Part shown: positions 16,260 through 24,147 of the stretch, in pieces
Layout of the letters: each line of letters opens with the position of its first letter
How positions within the stretch are numbered: position 1 is the first letter of the stretch
Assembly: GCA_036499825.1 (NCBI GenBank)
Contig: DASYCZ010000012.1
Span: 51,579 to 115,578, forward strand
From: Paradevosia sp036499825
GTDB taxonomy: Bacteria; Pseudomonadota; Alphaproteobacteria; Rhizobiales; Devosiaceae
Direction: 5' to 3'
DNA length: 64,000 nt
Position numbers and translations under genes: made by a program
The notes under the pieces: generated by a model
Seen by the model: the letters and a program-made list of their open reading frames with translations, nothing else
Databases searched by the model: none
What the model was told of the DNA's origin: nothing

Positions 16260-17783
16260 ATGGTTTCACGGGTTCAGACCGTTGCCTTCGAGGGCATCAC
16301 GGCGGTGCCGGTCGACGTACAGGCCCAGATCGCGCCCGGCCTGCCGAAATTCCTCATCGTCGGCCTCGCCGACAAGGCCGTCAAGGAAGCCGGCGAGCGC
16401 GTGCGCGCCGCGCTGCTGGCCTCGGGGCTGGGGCTGCCGCCCAAGCGCATCACCGTCAATCTCGCCCCCGCCGACCTGCCCAAGGAAGGCACGCATTTCG
16501 ACCTGCCCATCGCCCTGGCGCTGATGGCCGCCATCGGCGCCATCCCCAATGACGCGCTCCATGGCTATATCGCGGTCGGTGAACTGGGGCTCGACGGGCG
16601 CCTGGCGCCCACCACCGGCACGCTGCCGGCGGCCATTGCCGCCCACGGGCGCGATCTCGGCATCATCTGCGCGGCCGAATCCGGGCCGGAAGCCGCCTGG
16701 GCCGGTGACGATGTCGATATCGTGGCGCCCGAGACCCTGCTGGCGCTGGTCAACCACCTCGCCGGCCATCAGCTCGCCCCCCGCCCGCAGCCGCGCCGGC
16801 GCGCCGATCCCACCGGCCTGCCCGATCTGTCGGAAGTGCGCGGCCAGTCGGTCGCCCGCCGGGCCCTGGAAGTCGCCGCCGCCGGTGGCCACAATTTGCT
16901 GCTGATCGGGCCGCCCGGCGCCGGCAAGTCCATGCTGGCGCAGCGCCTGCCCTCCATCCTGCCGCCGCTCGATGCGCGCGAGCTGCTCGATGTTTCCATG
17001 ATCCAGTCGATCGCCGGCGAATTGGCCGGCGGGGCGCTGTCCGACCGGCGACCTTTCCGTGCCCCGCACCATTCAGCCTCCATGGCGGCGCTGGTGGGCG
17101 GCGGCCTCAAGGTGCGTCCCGGCGAGGTCAGCCTCGCCCATAACGGCGTGCTGTTTCTCGACGAATTGCCGGAATTCTCCCCCCAGGTGCTCGACAGCCT
17201 GCGCCAGCCGCTGGAGGCCGGCGAAACCGTCATCGCCCGCGCCAATGCGCGCGTCACCTATCCGGCGCGCTTCCAGCTCATCGCCGCCATGAATCCCTGC
17301 AAATGCGGCCTCGCCGGCACGCCCGGCCATACCTGCAAGCGCGGCGCCGCCTGTGCGGCCGACTATCAGGGGCGCGTCTCCGGCCCCTTCCTCGACCGCA
17401 TCGATATCCGCATCGACGTGCCCGCCGTCACCGCCGCCGACATGATCGCGCCCGCCGCTGCCGCCGAAACCTCGGCCGTCGTCGCCGAACGCGTCGCCCG
17501 GGCCCGCGAGCGCCAGCGCCGCCGTTACCGCGATGCGGGCGTGCCGCAAATCACCACCAATGCGGCCGCCGGCTCGACCCTCATCGAGGCGGTGGTCAAC
17601 CCCGACCGCGACAGCCAGGCCCTGCTGCTGCAGGCCGCCGAGCGCTTCTCGCTCTCCGCCCGCGCCTATCACCGCGTGCTGAAAGTCGCCCGCACCCTCG
17701 CCGATCTCGCCGGCAGCGATGCCGTCGCCCGCCCGCACATCGCCGAGGCGCTGAGCTATCGCATCAATTTCGGCCTTGGTTGA
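16260..17783 (+). CDS. YifB/ComM family Mg-chelatase-like AAA+ ATPase
   Basis: 507 residues. The N-terminal Lon-S5-like ChlI domain (about 20-145) is followed by an AAA+ Mg-chelatase domain with Walker A GPPGAGKS at 217-224, Walker B VLFLDELPEF and a Cys-rich insert (CKCGLAG...CKRGAAC), then a C-terminal ChlI_C domain. ComM is a hexameric helicase that aids branch migration during natural transformation; whether this host is competent is unknown. ATG 16260 fits the usual MVSRVQ-type N-terminus; upstream in-frame codons are less likely. Confidence 0.94.
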   Translation: MVSRVQTVAFEGITAVPVDVQAQIAPGLPKFLIVGLADKAVKEAGERVRAALLASGLGLPPKRITVNLAPADLPKEGTHFDLPIALALMAAIGAIPNDALHGYIAVGELGLDGRLAPTTGTLPAAIAAHGRDLGIICAAESGPEAAWAGDDVDIVAPETLLALVNHLAGHQLAPRPQPRRRADPTGLPDLSEVRGQSVARRALEVAAAGGHNLLLIGPPGAGKSMLAQRLPSILPPLDARELLDVSMIQSIAGELAGGALSDRRPFRAPHHSASMAALVGGGLKVRPGEVSLAHNGVLFLDELPEFSPQVLDSLRQPLEAGETVIARANARVTYPARFQLIAAMNPCKCGLAGTPGHTCKRGAACAADYQGRVSGPFLDRIDIRIDVPAVTAADMIAPAAAAETSAVVAERVARARERQRRRYRDAGVPQITTNAAAGSTLIEAVVNPDRDSQALLLQAAERFSLSARAYHRVLKVARTLADLAGSDAVARPHIAEALSYRINFGLG

Positions 17784-18395
17784 TCAGGCGGCTTTCACCC
17801 GCCGGTGATGCCCCAGCAGCGATAGGGGGATCAGCAGCCACCAGCAGTTCTTGGCCCAATCCGGATTGATGAAGGCGATCGGGATGGAAAGGGCGAACAC
17901 TGCCGCGGGCCCCAGCGCGGCCAGCCAGGATTGGCGCGGCCGATGCCTGGTCTCCGGATCCACCAGGCCCGCGAAATCGGCGTAAAGCCCGATCGTCACC
18001 AGCAAGAGCGACACCACCAGCAGCAAGCCGGCATAAAGACACGTGCCGGTCGCCCCGCCGTTTTCCGCCAGGATTGCGGTGACGAACGGCATCAGCCCCA
18101 CCGCCAGGAGGAAGAAGAAATTCAGCCAGGTCAGTGGGCCGCTGGATTTCGTGATGATATCGAACCTTGCCTTGTGGCCGAGCCAGAACAGCGCGATCAC
18201 CAGAAAGCTCAGCCCATAGGCCAATAGCTGCGGCAGGATGGCGAGCAGCGCCTGCAGGAGCGCCGCGTCCGAAAGCCCCTCCGCCGGCATCGGCAGCCTG
18301 ATGTCGAGCACCAGCAGCGTGATGGTGATGGCGATCACCGCGTCGCTGAAGACCACCAGCCGCTCATTGGCATTTTCGTGCGCATTGTCCGGCAT
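17784..18395 (-). CDS. TMEM175 family (DUF1211) putative potassium channel
   Basis: 203 residues with about six membrane segments. The hallmark R-x-x-x-F-S-D-A-V (residues 12-20, RLVVFSDAV) followed by AITITLLVLDI marks the TMEM175 family, in which that helix lines a K+ conduction pore. ATG 18395 has a GGAGGG ribosome binding site upstream. Bacterial members are usually about 200 residues with a single six-helix repeat, as here. It converges with the ComM gene end, leaving no gap. Confidence 0.88.
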   Translation of the reverse strand: MPDNAHENANERLVVFSDAVIAITITLLVLDIRLPMPAEGLSDAALLQALLAILPQLLAYGLSFLVIALFWLGHKARFDIITKSSGPLTWLNFFFLLAVGLMPFVTAILAENGGATGTCLYAGLLLVVSLLLVTIGLYADFAGLVDPETRHRPRQSWLAALGPAAVFALSIPIAFINPDWAKNCWWLLIPLSLLGHHRRVKAA

Positions 18396-18453
18396 TGTCG
18401 GGCCCCCCTCCGGCAACCGCCATAAAAGCGTAATTCGCCGGCGCCGCAAAGCC

Positions 18454-19581
18454 TCAGCTGACGCGCTTGTAGCCGCCCACTACGCCTTCCGGCGACAACA
18501 CCAACTGCCACAACTGGATCTTGCGCGTGCGGAAGGTCGCGGCGAACGACAACAGGTAATAGCGCCACATGCGGTGGAAGCGCTCGTCATACTTGTCCTT
18601 CAGCCGCGGCCAGGCCGCCTCGAAGTTTTCGTGCCAGGCCATCAGCGTACGGTCGTAGTCGGCGCCGAAATTGTGCCAGTCCTCCATCACGAACAGGCCT
18701 TCCGTGGCCGCTCCGATCTGTTTGATCGAGGGCAGCATGCCGTTGGGGAAGATATACTTTTCGCTCCACGGATCGCCATGCGTGGTGGAAAGATTGCCCC
18801 CGATGCTGTGCAGCAGGAACAGCCCTTCGGGCTTCAAGAGCGTGCGCGCCTTGCGCATATAGGCCCGGTAGTTCTTGTAACCCACATGCTCGAACATGCC
18901 GATCGAGATCAGCCGGTCATACTGGCCCTCCATCGCCATATAGTCGGTCAGCCGCGTTTCGATCGGCAGCCCGTCGCGATGGGCGTTCGCATAGGCCGCC
19001 TGTTCCTTGGAAATGGTGATGCCGACGCCCTCGACACCATAGCGCTCGGCGGCGAACTTCAAAAAGCCGCCCCAACCCGAGCCGATATCGAGGATGCGCA
19101 TTCCGGGCTTCAACCCGATCTTGCGGCAGATGAGGTCGAGCTTTTGCTCCTGCGCCTCATCGAGGCTCGTCGCCCCATCCCAATAGCCGCAGGAATAGAT
19201 CAGCCGCTTGTCGAGCATCGCCCCGTAGAGGTCGTTGCCGATGTCGTAATGCTTTTCGCCGACCTCCGTCACCTTGGCGCGCTGCAGGTTCAGCACCCGT
19301 CCGCGCACCACGCTCCACAGGAGCCCGAAATCGATGGGGAAATTCGCCTTGATGTCACTGGCCAAAAGCCGCTCGATGAACTGGTCGACGACATCCGCCT
19401 CCCACCAGCCATCCATATAGCCTTCGCCGAGGCCCAGCGTTCCCTGTCGGAGCACCCGGTCGTAGAGCCGGTCATCGTTGATTCGCACGTCCCACGGACG
19501 GGTGCCTCCCAGCGTTACGTCGCTATGCGACAGCAGGTCGGCGATAAAATTCTTGGTCTTGGCACTGGCCATGGCAGTCAT
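18454..19581 (-). CDS. cfa: Cyclopropane-fatty-acyl-phospholipid synthase
   Basis: Adds a methylene from SAM across the double bond of unsaturated acyl chains in membrane phospholipids. About 375 residues from ATG 19581 (or 19572). The SAM site DIGSGWGG is at 165-172. YSCGYW (129-134) and GITISKEQ, MFEHVG and HNFG are the expected catalytic and bicarbonate-site blocks. The short variable N-terminal domain is present, so it is a CFA synthase rather than a simple methyltransferase. It lies upstream of the TMEM175 gene on the same strand. Confidence 0.93.
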   Translation of the reverse strand: MTAMASAKTKNFIADLLSHSDVTLGGTRPWDVRINDDRLYDRVLRQGTLGLGEGYMDGWWEADVVDQFIERLLASDIKANFPIDFGLLWSVVRGRVLNLQRAKVTEVGEKHYDIGNDLYGAMLDKRLIYSCGYWDGATSLDEAQEQKLDLICRKIGLKPGMRILDIGSGWGGFLKFAAERYGVEGVGITISKEQAAYANAHRDGLPIETRLTDYMAMEGQYDRLISIGMFEHVGYKNYRAYMRKARTLLKPEGLFLLHSIGGNLSTTHGDPWSEKYIFPNGMLPSIKQIGAATEGLFVMEDWHNFGADYDRTLMAWHENFEAAWPRLKDKYDERFHRMWRYYLLSFAATFRTRKIQLWQLVLSPEGVVGGYKRVS

Positions 19582-19716
19582 CAGATAAACGACAGGTTCA
19601 CTGACCCTAATCCCGCAAGTCCCGCTGTGCAACCCATCGTTTAATACCGATGGATGAGGGTTGCATCGTTTCACCGGGTGTTGACGACAGGCCGGTGTGG
19701 GGCAATACGAGACGGT

Positions 19717-20850
19717 CTATCGCCCCATCACGCCGGCAAAAAACCGCCGCATGTCCTCGACCAGCAGCTCCGGCGCGTCCACCGCCGCAAAATGTCCGCC
19801 GCGCGGCATTTCGGTCCAGTGGACGATATTGTTGCTGCGTTCGGCGAAGCTGCGCACCGAGCGGAAATCCCAGGGAAATACCGCGACGCCGGTCAGCGTG
19901 TCGTTGCGCACCTCGCGATAGCCGGAGCCGCCGTTCTGCGTGCCCTCGAAATACATGTTGGCCGCCGAGCCGCCCGTGGCCGTGAACCAGTAGAGCGCCA
20001 CATGCGTAAGGTAACGGTCACGATCGACCCGCGTGGCGCCTTCGCCTTCGAAGCCGAAGAACAGTTCGGCATTCCAGGCCAATAGCGCCGCGGGCGAATC
20101 CACCAGCCCATAGGCAAGCGTTCCGGGGCGCTTGTTCTGGATGTCCTGGTAGCCCGAATACTTGCGGAAGTTGTCGAGATTGGCGAAGCCCGCCTTCTCG
20201 AAGGGCGTCAGCCTGTCCATCTCGCCGGGCGTGCCGTTGGGAAAGGCGAACACCTGCTGCAGGTGCACGCCCACCAGCCCTTCGGGTTTGACTATGCCCA
20301 GTTCCTTGCTGACCAGCGCCCCGATGTCGCCGCCCTGGGCGCCATAGCGCTCATAGCCCAGCCGCCGCATCAGCGTGTCCCAGGCCCTGGCGGTACGCAT
20401 CGGGTCCCACCCCGCCTGTGTCATGGGGCTCGAAAACCCGTAGCCCGGCACCGATGGAATGACGAGATCGAAGGCGATGCTGGGGTCGAGGCCATGCGCC
20501 CGCGGGTCGCTCAAGGGCCCTATGACGCCATAATATTCATAAAACGTCGAAGGCCAGCCATGCGTCAGCACCAGCGGCAAGGCGTTCGGCTCGGGCGATT
20601 TCACATGCACGAAATGGATCGTCTGGCCGTCGATCTCGGTCTGGAATTGCGGCTGGCGGTTGAGTTCCGCCTCGTGGGCGCGCCAGTCGTAGCCGGTGAG
20701 CCAATGCTCGGCCAGTTCGCGGATGAACCCCACGGGCTGCCCGTGGCTCCAGCCGGCGCCGATGGCCGACGGCCAGCGCGTCATGGTGAGGCGCTCCCGG
20801 AGGTCCTCGATCTGGGCTTGCGGAACGGCGATTTCAAACGGGGTGATCAT
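19717..20850 (-). CDS. Epoxide hydrolase (EHN-type alpha/beta hydrolase)
   Basis: 377 residues. An N-terminal EHN domain (about 5-105, FEIAVPQAQIEDLRERL...RWP) precedes the alpha/beta hydrolase core. The oxyanion motif HGWP is at 97-100, the nucleophile Asp175 sits in AQGGDIGA, and the charge-relay His353 in PRGGHFAA. It resembles microsomal-type and juvenile-hormone-type epoxide hydrolases; the bacterial substrate is unknown. ATG 20850 follows GGAGAGAGG. A WYL-domain regulator lies directly upstream on the same strand, and a palindrome in between may be its operator. Confidence 0.92.
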   Translation of the reverse strand: MITPFEIAVPQAQIEDLRERLTMTRWPSAIGAGWSHGQPVGFIRELAEHWLTGYDWRAHEAELNRQPQFQTEIDGQTIHFVHVKSPEPNALPLVLTHGWPSTFYEYYGVIGPLSDPRAHGLDPSIAFDLVIPSVPGYGFSSPMTQAGWDPMRTARAWDTLMRRLGYERYGAQGGDIGALVSKELGIVKPEGLVGVHLQQVFAFPNGTPGEMDRLTPFEKAGFANLDNFRKYSGYQDIQNKRPGTLAYGLVDSPAALLAWNAELFFGFEGEGATRVDRDRYLTHVALYWFTATGGSAANMYFEGTQNGGSGYREVRNDTLTGVAVFPWDFRSVRSFAERSNNIVHWTEMPRGGHFAAVDAPELLVEDMRRFFAGVMGR

Positions 20851-20894
20851 GGGCCTCTCTCCTCTGGCTCTATCCCCACCATGCCCCGCCCCTC

Positions 20895-20911
20895 CTGACA
20901 GCCCGTGTCAG
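20895..20911. promoter_or_regulatory. Candidate operator, CTGACA-N5-TGTCAG
   Basis: A perfect 6-bp inverted repeat with a 5-bp centre (20895-20911) lies 45 bp before the epoxide hydrolase start, in the 82-bp gap after the WYL regulator gene. Its placement suggests a repressor or activator site for the hydrolase. Which protein binds it is inference. Confidence 0.5.
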
Positions 20912-20932
20912 CACACAAAGGGACGAGCGGCC

Positions 20933-21640
20933 CTAACCATCCATGCCCCGCCGGCGCCGTTCTTCCCGCCAGCGCGCCTGCCATTCCTGGCTCAGCACCG
21001 CCCGGCGCCGCCCGAAGCGCTCTTCGCCCGGGCGCGCCGAACGCACCCGGTCGATGCGGAAATTGCGGAAATCCTGCCGCAGCGTGCACCAGGCCGCGAT
21101 GATCTGCTTTTCCTCGTAATAGGCCAGCGCCACCGGCCAGATCGGCCGCTCGGTCTCGTTGCCGGCTTCGTCCGCATAGGCGATGTGGAGCGTCTTCTCG
21201 TTGCGGATCGCCTCGCGCACCACGCTCAGCAGCGGCTCGTTCTCACCGCCCCAATAGGTGCGCACCGGCCACAGCCCCGTATCGGCGATGCGGTCGCGCA
21301 GATCCTCGGGGCTGGCGGTGGCGATCTTGCCCAGCGCCTTTTTGGCCGCCAGCGCCAGCTCGCCATCCGGCCGCGCCTCCACCCAGCGCGCGCCCAGCAC
21401 CAAGGCTTCCAGCTCTTCGGCCGAAAACATCAGCGGCGGCAGGAAGAAGCCCGGCCGCAGCAGATAGCCGATCCCGGCCTCGCCATCGATCGGCGCCCCC
21501 AGCCCGATCAGCGTCTGCACGTCGCGGTAAAGCGTGCGCACCGAAACCTGGTGCTCCTCCGCCAGCGCCGCCGCCGTCACCGGCCGCCGGTGACGCCTGA
21601 GGCTATCCATGATGGCGAACAACCGCTCAGTCTTGTCCAT
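20933..21640 (-). CDS. YafY-type HTH regulator with WYL domain
   Basis: About 235 residues from ATG 21640. The N-terminal DeoR-like helix-turn-helix (RLFAIMDSLRR...VTAAALAEEHQVSVRTLYRDVQTL) is followed by a linker and a WYL ligand-sensing domain (LHIAYADEAGNETERPIWPVALAYYEEKQIIAAW, with FRIDRV). These proteins usually control a neighbouring gene; the epoxide hydrolase downstream is the obvious candidate. A tandem palindrome 24 bp before the start codon suggests autoregulation. Confidence 0.92.
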   Translation of the reverse strand: MDKTERLFAIMDSLRRHRRPVTAAALAEEHQVSVRTLYRDVQTLIGLGAPIDGEAGIGYLLRPGFFLPPLMFSAEELEALVLGARWVEARPDGELALAAKKALGKIATASPEDLRDRIADTGLWPVRTYWGGENEPLLSVVREAIRNEKTLHIAYADEAGNETERPIWPVALAYYEEKQIIAAWCTLRQDFRNFRIDRVRSARPGEERFGRRRAVLSQEWQARWREERRRRGMDG

Positions 21641-21663
21641 CCGCGCCAATGCCTTCTTGCCCT

Positions 21664-21692
21664 ATGGCACCATACTACCTGTATGGCGCCAT
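21664..21692. promoter_or_regulatory. 12-bp inverted repeat upstream of the WYL regulator
   Basis: ATGGCACCATAC (21664-21675) and GTATGGCGCCAT (21681-21692) form an 11/12 inverted repeat around TACCT. Each arm contains a near-palindromic ATGGC(A/G)CCAT. It ends 24 bp before the start codon of the regulator. Confidence 0.6.
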
Positions 21693-21712
21693 GCTGTCCC
21701 GGCATTGCCTGT

Positions 21713-21785
21713 GGCTCCCCCTCCCATCCTCCCCCCTAAGGGGCGAGGTACATGCCGGTGGTTGGGGCAGGATCGTGCCACGTCC
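21713..21785. repeat. GC-rich hairpin repeat, family C
   Basis: CCCCCTCCCATCCTCCCCC...AAGGGGCGAGGTACATGCCGG-TGGTTGGGGCAGGATCGTG. The same organisation (CCCCCTCCCACCTTCCCCC, AAGGGGGGAGGT, GCCGG, TGGGGCGGGAT) recurs at 28755-28816. It sits between the WYL regulator and the aldose epimerase gene. Confidence 0.65.
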
Positions 21786-21852
21786 TCGATGCCACCCTGG
21801 TGGGGAGGGCCAGAGAGGGAAGCGGCATCAACAGGCTGGAGTTAGCCTCGCC

Positions 21853-22863
21853 CTACCCGATCGCGATCTCGCACCAATGCGCATAGGGCTTTTCGGGCCC
21901 GCAGACGATCGAGGGAAAATGCGGGTGGTTCATGGCATCGGGAAACGCCTGGTCTTCGAGGCAAAAGCCTGAAAACTGGCCGTAATGCCTGCCGCGCAGG
22001 CCCGGCACCGGCATGTTCGTATAGACCGCGTCATAAAACTGCAGGCCCGGCCGGTCGGTCTTGAGCGTCAGCGTCAGGTCGCCCTCGGGGGCGGTCACCA
22101 CCGCCACCGGCTCGGCCAGGTCGCGCCCGGTGTCGAGCACCAGATTGCCGTCATAGGCGATGCCCTTGTGGGCGCCGTCGCGCAATGTTCTGGCCTCGCG
22201 CAAATCCCATTTGGTGCCGTCGACCGGCCGGATCACGCCCGTGGGGATCAGCTTGTCATCGACTTCCGTAAACGCGCCGGCCTTGAGCCGGAACCGATGG
22301 TCGAGCACCGTTTCGGCATCCGACAGGTTGAAATACTGGTGCTGTACCAGGCTGATCGGCGTCCTCGCATCGGTGGTGGCGGCGAAATCGAGCCTCAGCA
22401 CATTGCCCGTGAGCGTATAGGTGGCGGCAAACTGCACATTGCCCGGATAGCCCATATGTCCGGCCGGGCTGAAATGGCTGAAGCGCACCGCATTGGCCTT
22501 TTCGTCGACCTCGCCCGCCCACACCTGCCGGCCCAGGCCCTCGGGTCCGCCATGGAGGCTGTTGGGCCCCTCATTGGAAGGCACCGTATAGGTCTTGCCG
22601 TCGATTTCGAAGTGCGAGCCGCCGATGCGGTTGGCGACGCGGCCCGCCACTGCGCCGAAATGCGGGCTGTGCCTGGGATAGAAATCGAAGTCCTCAAAGC
22701 CCAGCACCACGCTGCGCGTGCCGCCCCGCACCGGCACCCGCCAGTCGCGCACCACCACCCCATAGCCGATGATGTCGACTTCGACCCCCGTGTCGCTCTT
22801 GAGCCTGAACTGGTCGACCCGCTTGTCGTTGAACGTGCCGAATGCCGAAACCCCAATAGCCAT
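21853..22863 (-). CDS. Aldose 1-epimerase (mutarotase)
   Basis: Interconverts alpha and beta anomers of aldoses such as xylose or galactose. 336 residues from ATG 22863, which has GGGAGGA upstream; the frame is open further upstream without a better start. Family blocks are visible: GRVANRIGGSHF, NEGPNSLHGG, TPISLVQHQYFNLS and the C-terminal catalytic-glutamate region CLEDQAFPDAMNHP. It is transcribed away from a LacI regulator whose other side holds xylB-xylA, so it probably feeds xylose into that pathway. Confidence 0.94.
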   Translation of the reverse strand: MAIGVSAFGTFNDKRVDQFRLKSDTGVEVDIIGYGVVVRDWRVPVRGGTRSVVLGFEDFDFYPRHSPHFGAVAGRVANRIGGSHFEIDGKTYTVPSNEGPNSLHGGPEGLGRQVWAGEVDEKANAVRFSHFSPAGHMGYPGNVQFAATYTLTGNVLRLDFAATTDARTPISLVQHQYFNLSDAETVLDHRFRLKAGAFTEVDDKLIPTGVIRPVDGTKWDLREARTLRDGAHKGIAYDGNLVLDTGRDLAEPVAVVTAPEGDLTLTLKTDRPGLQFYDAVYTNMPVPGLRGRHYGQFSGFCLEDQAFPDAMNHPHFPSIVCGPEKPYAHWCEIAIG

Positions 22864-22982
22864 GCTGTCCTCCCGAAACCTGGCCAGAGGTGATAACCGA
22901 CCATGTGGCGGAGCGAAAGCCGCCAATCGCCGCGAGACAGTTGACGGCGACCGCAAAGCGCGGAAAATCGCCGCCGAGCAGC

Positions 22983-24044
22983 ATGGGGTGTCGGGTGGAC
23001 GAGGGAACAGCAACGAGGCGCGCCACCGTCCATGACGTGGCCCGCGAGGCCGGTGTGTCGCTGGCCACGGTCGATCGCGTCCTCAACGATCGTCCGGGCG
23101 TGCGGCCGCAGACGGCGCAGCGCGTCGAGGATGCCATCCGCACCCTCGATTTTCGCCGCGACCTCTCCGCTTCGCTCCTGGCCCGTGCCCGCGACATCCG
23201 CATTCGCTTCCTCATTCCCGATGGCAGCAACGAGTTCATGGCGAGCCTCGCCGCCGCCATCGAGGGGCGGGCCCGTCCGGCCCTGGCCCAGCGCCTGCTG
23301 GTCATGACGGAGCGTCTGCGCGCCCTCGACGCCACGGGCCTCGCGGCGCGCCTGATAGCGCTCGATCCGAGCGATTGCGATTGCGCCATCGTGGTCGCCA
23401 CCGAAAGCGACGAGGTGCTGGCGGCCGTCGACACCGTCATCCGGCGCGGCATCGTCGTCATGACGCTGGTCTCCGACCTGCCCGGCTCGCGCCGCCGCGC
23501 TTTCGTGGGCATCGACAACCTCGCCGCCGGCCGCACCGCCGCCTCGCTCCTCGGCCGCTTCTGCCCCAAAGGCAAGATCGGCGTCATCGCCGGCTCGCTT
23601 GGCCTGCGCGATCACCGCCAGCGTCTCGAGGGGTTTCGCGCCGTCATGGAGACCGAATTCCCGCAACTCGTCATCGTCGGTCCGCTCGAGGGTCACGACC
23701 AGCGCGACGAGACCGAGGCGCTCACCATCAAGCTTCTTGACGAAAATCCCGACCTTATGGGCCTCTATAATCTGGGCGCCGGCAATGCGGGCCTTCTCGC
23801 CGCGCTCGATCGCACCAACCGCACCGCCGCCATCCGTGTCATCGCCCATGAGTTGACGCCATCCACCATTGCGGGCCTCAAGAGCGGGGCCATCGATGTC
23901 GTCCTCGATCAAAATCCCGAACGCGAGATTCGCTCGGCCATCGCCCTGGCCCGTTCACTGGTTTTCGATCCGGAAGGGCGGGCCGAGGCGGGTTTGATCA
24001 GGCCGATTGAAATCGGCATTTTCCTGCGCGACAATCTACGCTAA
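22983..24044 (+). CDS. LacI-family transcriptional regulator
   Basis: About 353 residues from ATG 22983 (GTG 22995 is an alternative). The N-terminal LacI helix-turn-helix reads TVHDVAREAGVSLATVDRVLNDRPGV; a hinge and a type I periplasmic-binding effector domain with IRFLIPDG and LYNLGAGNAG follow. It lies between the divergent aldose epimerase and the xylB-xylA operon, so it most likely represses the pentose cluster until a sugar binds. No convincing symmetrical LacI operator was seen in either flanking gap. Confidence 0.92.
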   Translation: MGCRVDEGTATRRATVHDVAREAGVSLATVDRVLNDRPGVRPQTAQRVEDAIRTLDFRRDLSASLLARARDIRIRFLIPDGSNEFMASLAAAIEGRARPALAQRLLVMTERLRALDATGLAARLIALDPSDCDCAIVVATESDEVLAAVDTVIRRGIVVMTLVSDLPGSRRRAFVGIDNLAAGRTAASLLGRFCPKGKIGVIAGSLGLRDHRQRLEGFRAVMETEFPQLVIVGPLEGHDQRDETEALTIKLLDENPDLMGLYNLGAGNAGLLAALDRTNRTAAIRVIAHELTPSTIAGLKSGAIDVVLDQNPEREIRSAIALARSLVFDPEGRAEAGLIRPIEIGIFLRDNLR

Positions 24045-24147
24045 GGGAGCGTTCAGAAACCATTCAATCTGTCGTTCATCTGGGACCAGCCAGGGACCCG
24101 TGGAGGAGCCTTCGAATGCAGTTTTCCGTTTCTGAGGTACGTGCATC

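Noticed and set aside
22864..22982. A LacI operator between the aldose epimerase and the regulator
   Set aside because: TGGCGG-N8-CCGCCA is a perfect short inverted repeat, but it lacks the central CG symmetry of LacI-type operators and does not recur before xylB.
22395..23912. A 505-codon minus-strand frame across the aldose epimerase and LacI genes
   Set aside because: It overlaps two well-supported genes in other frames and has shadow-like composition.
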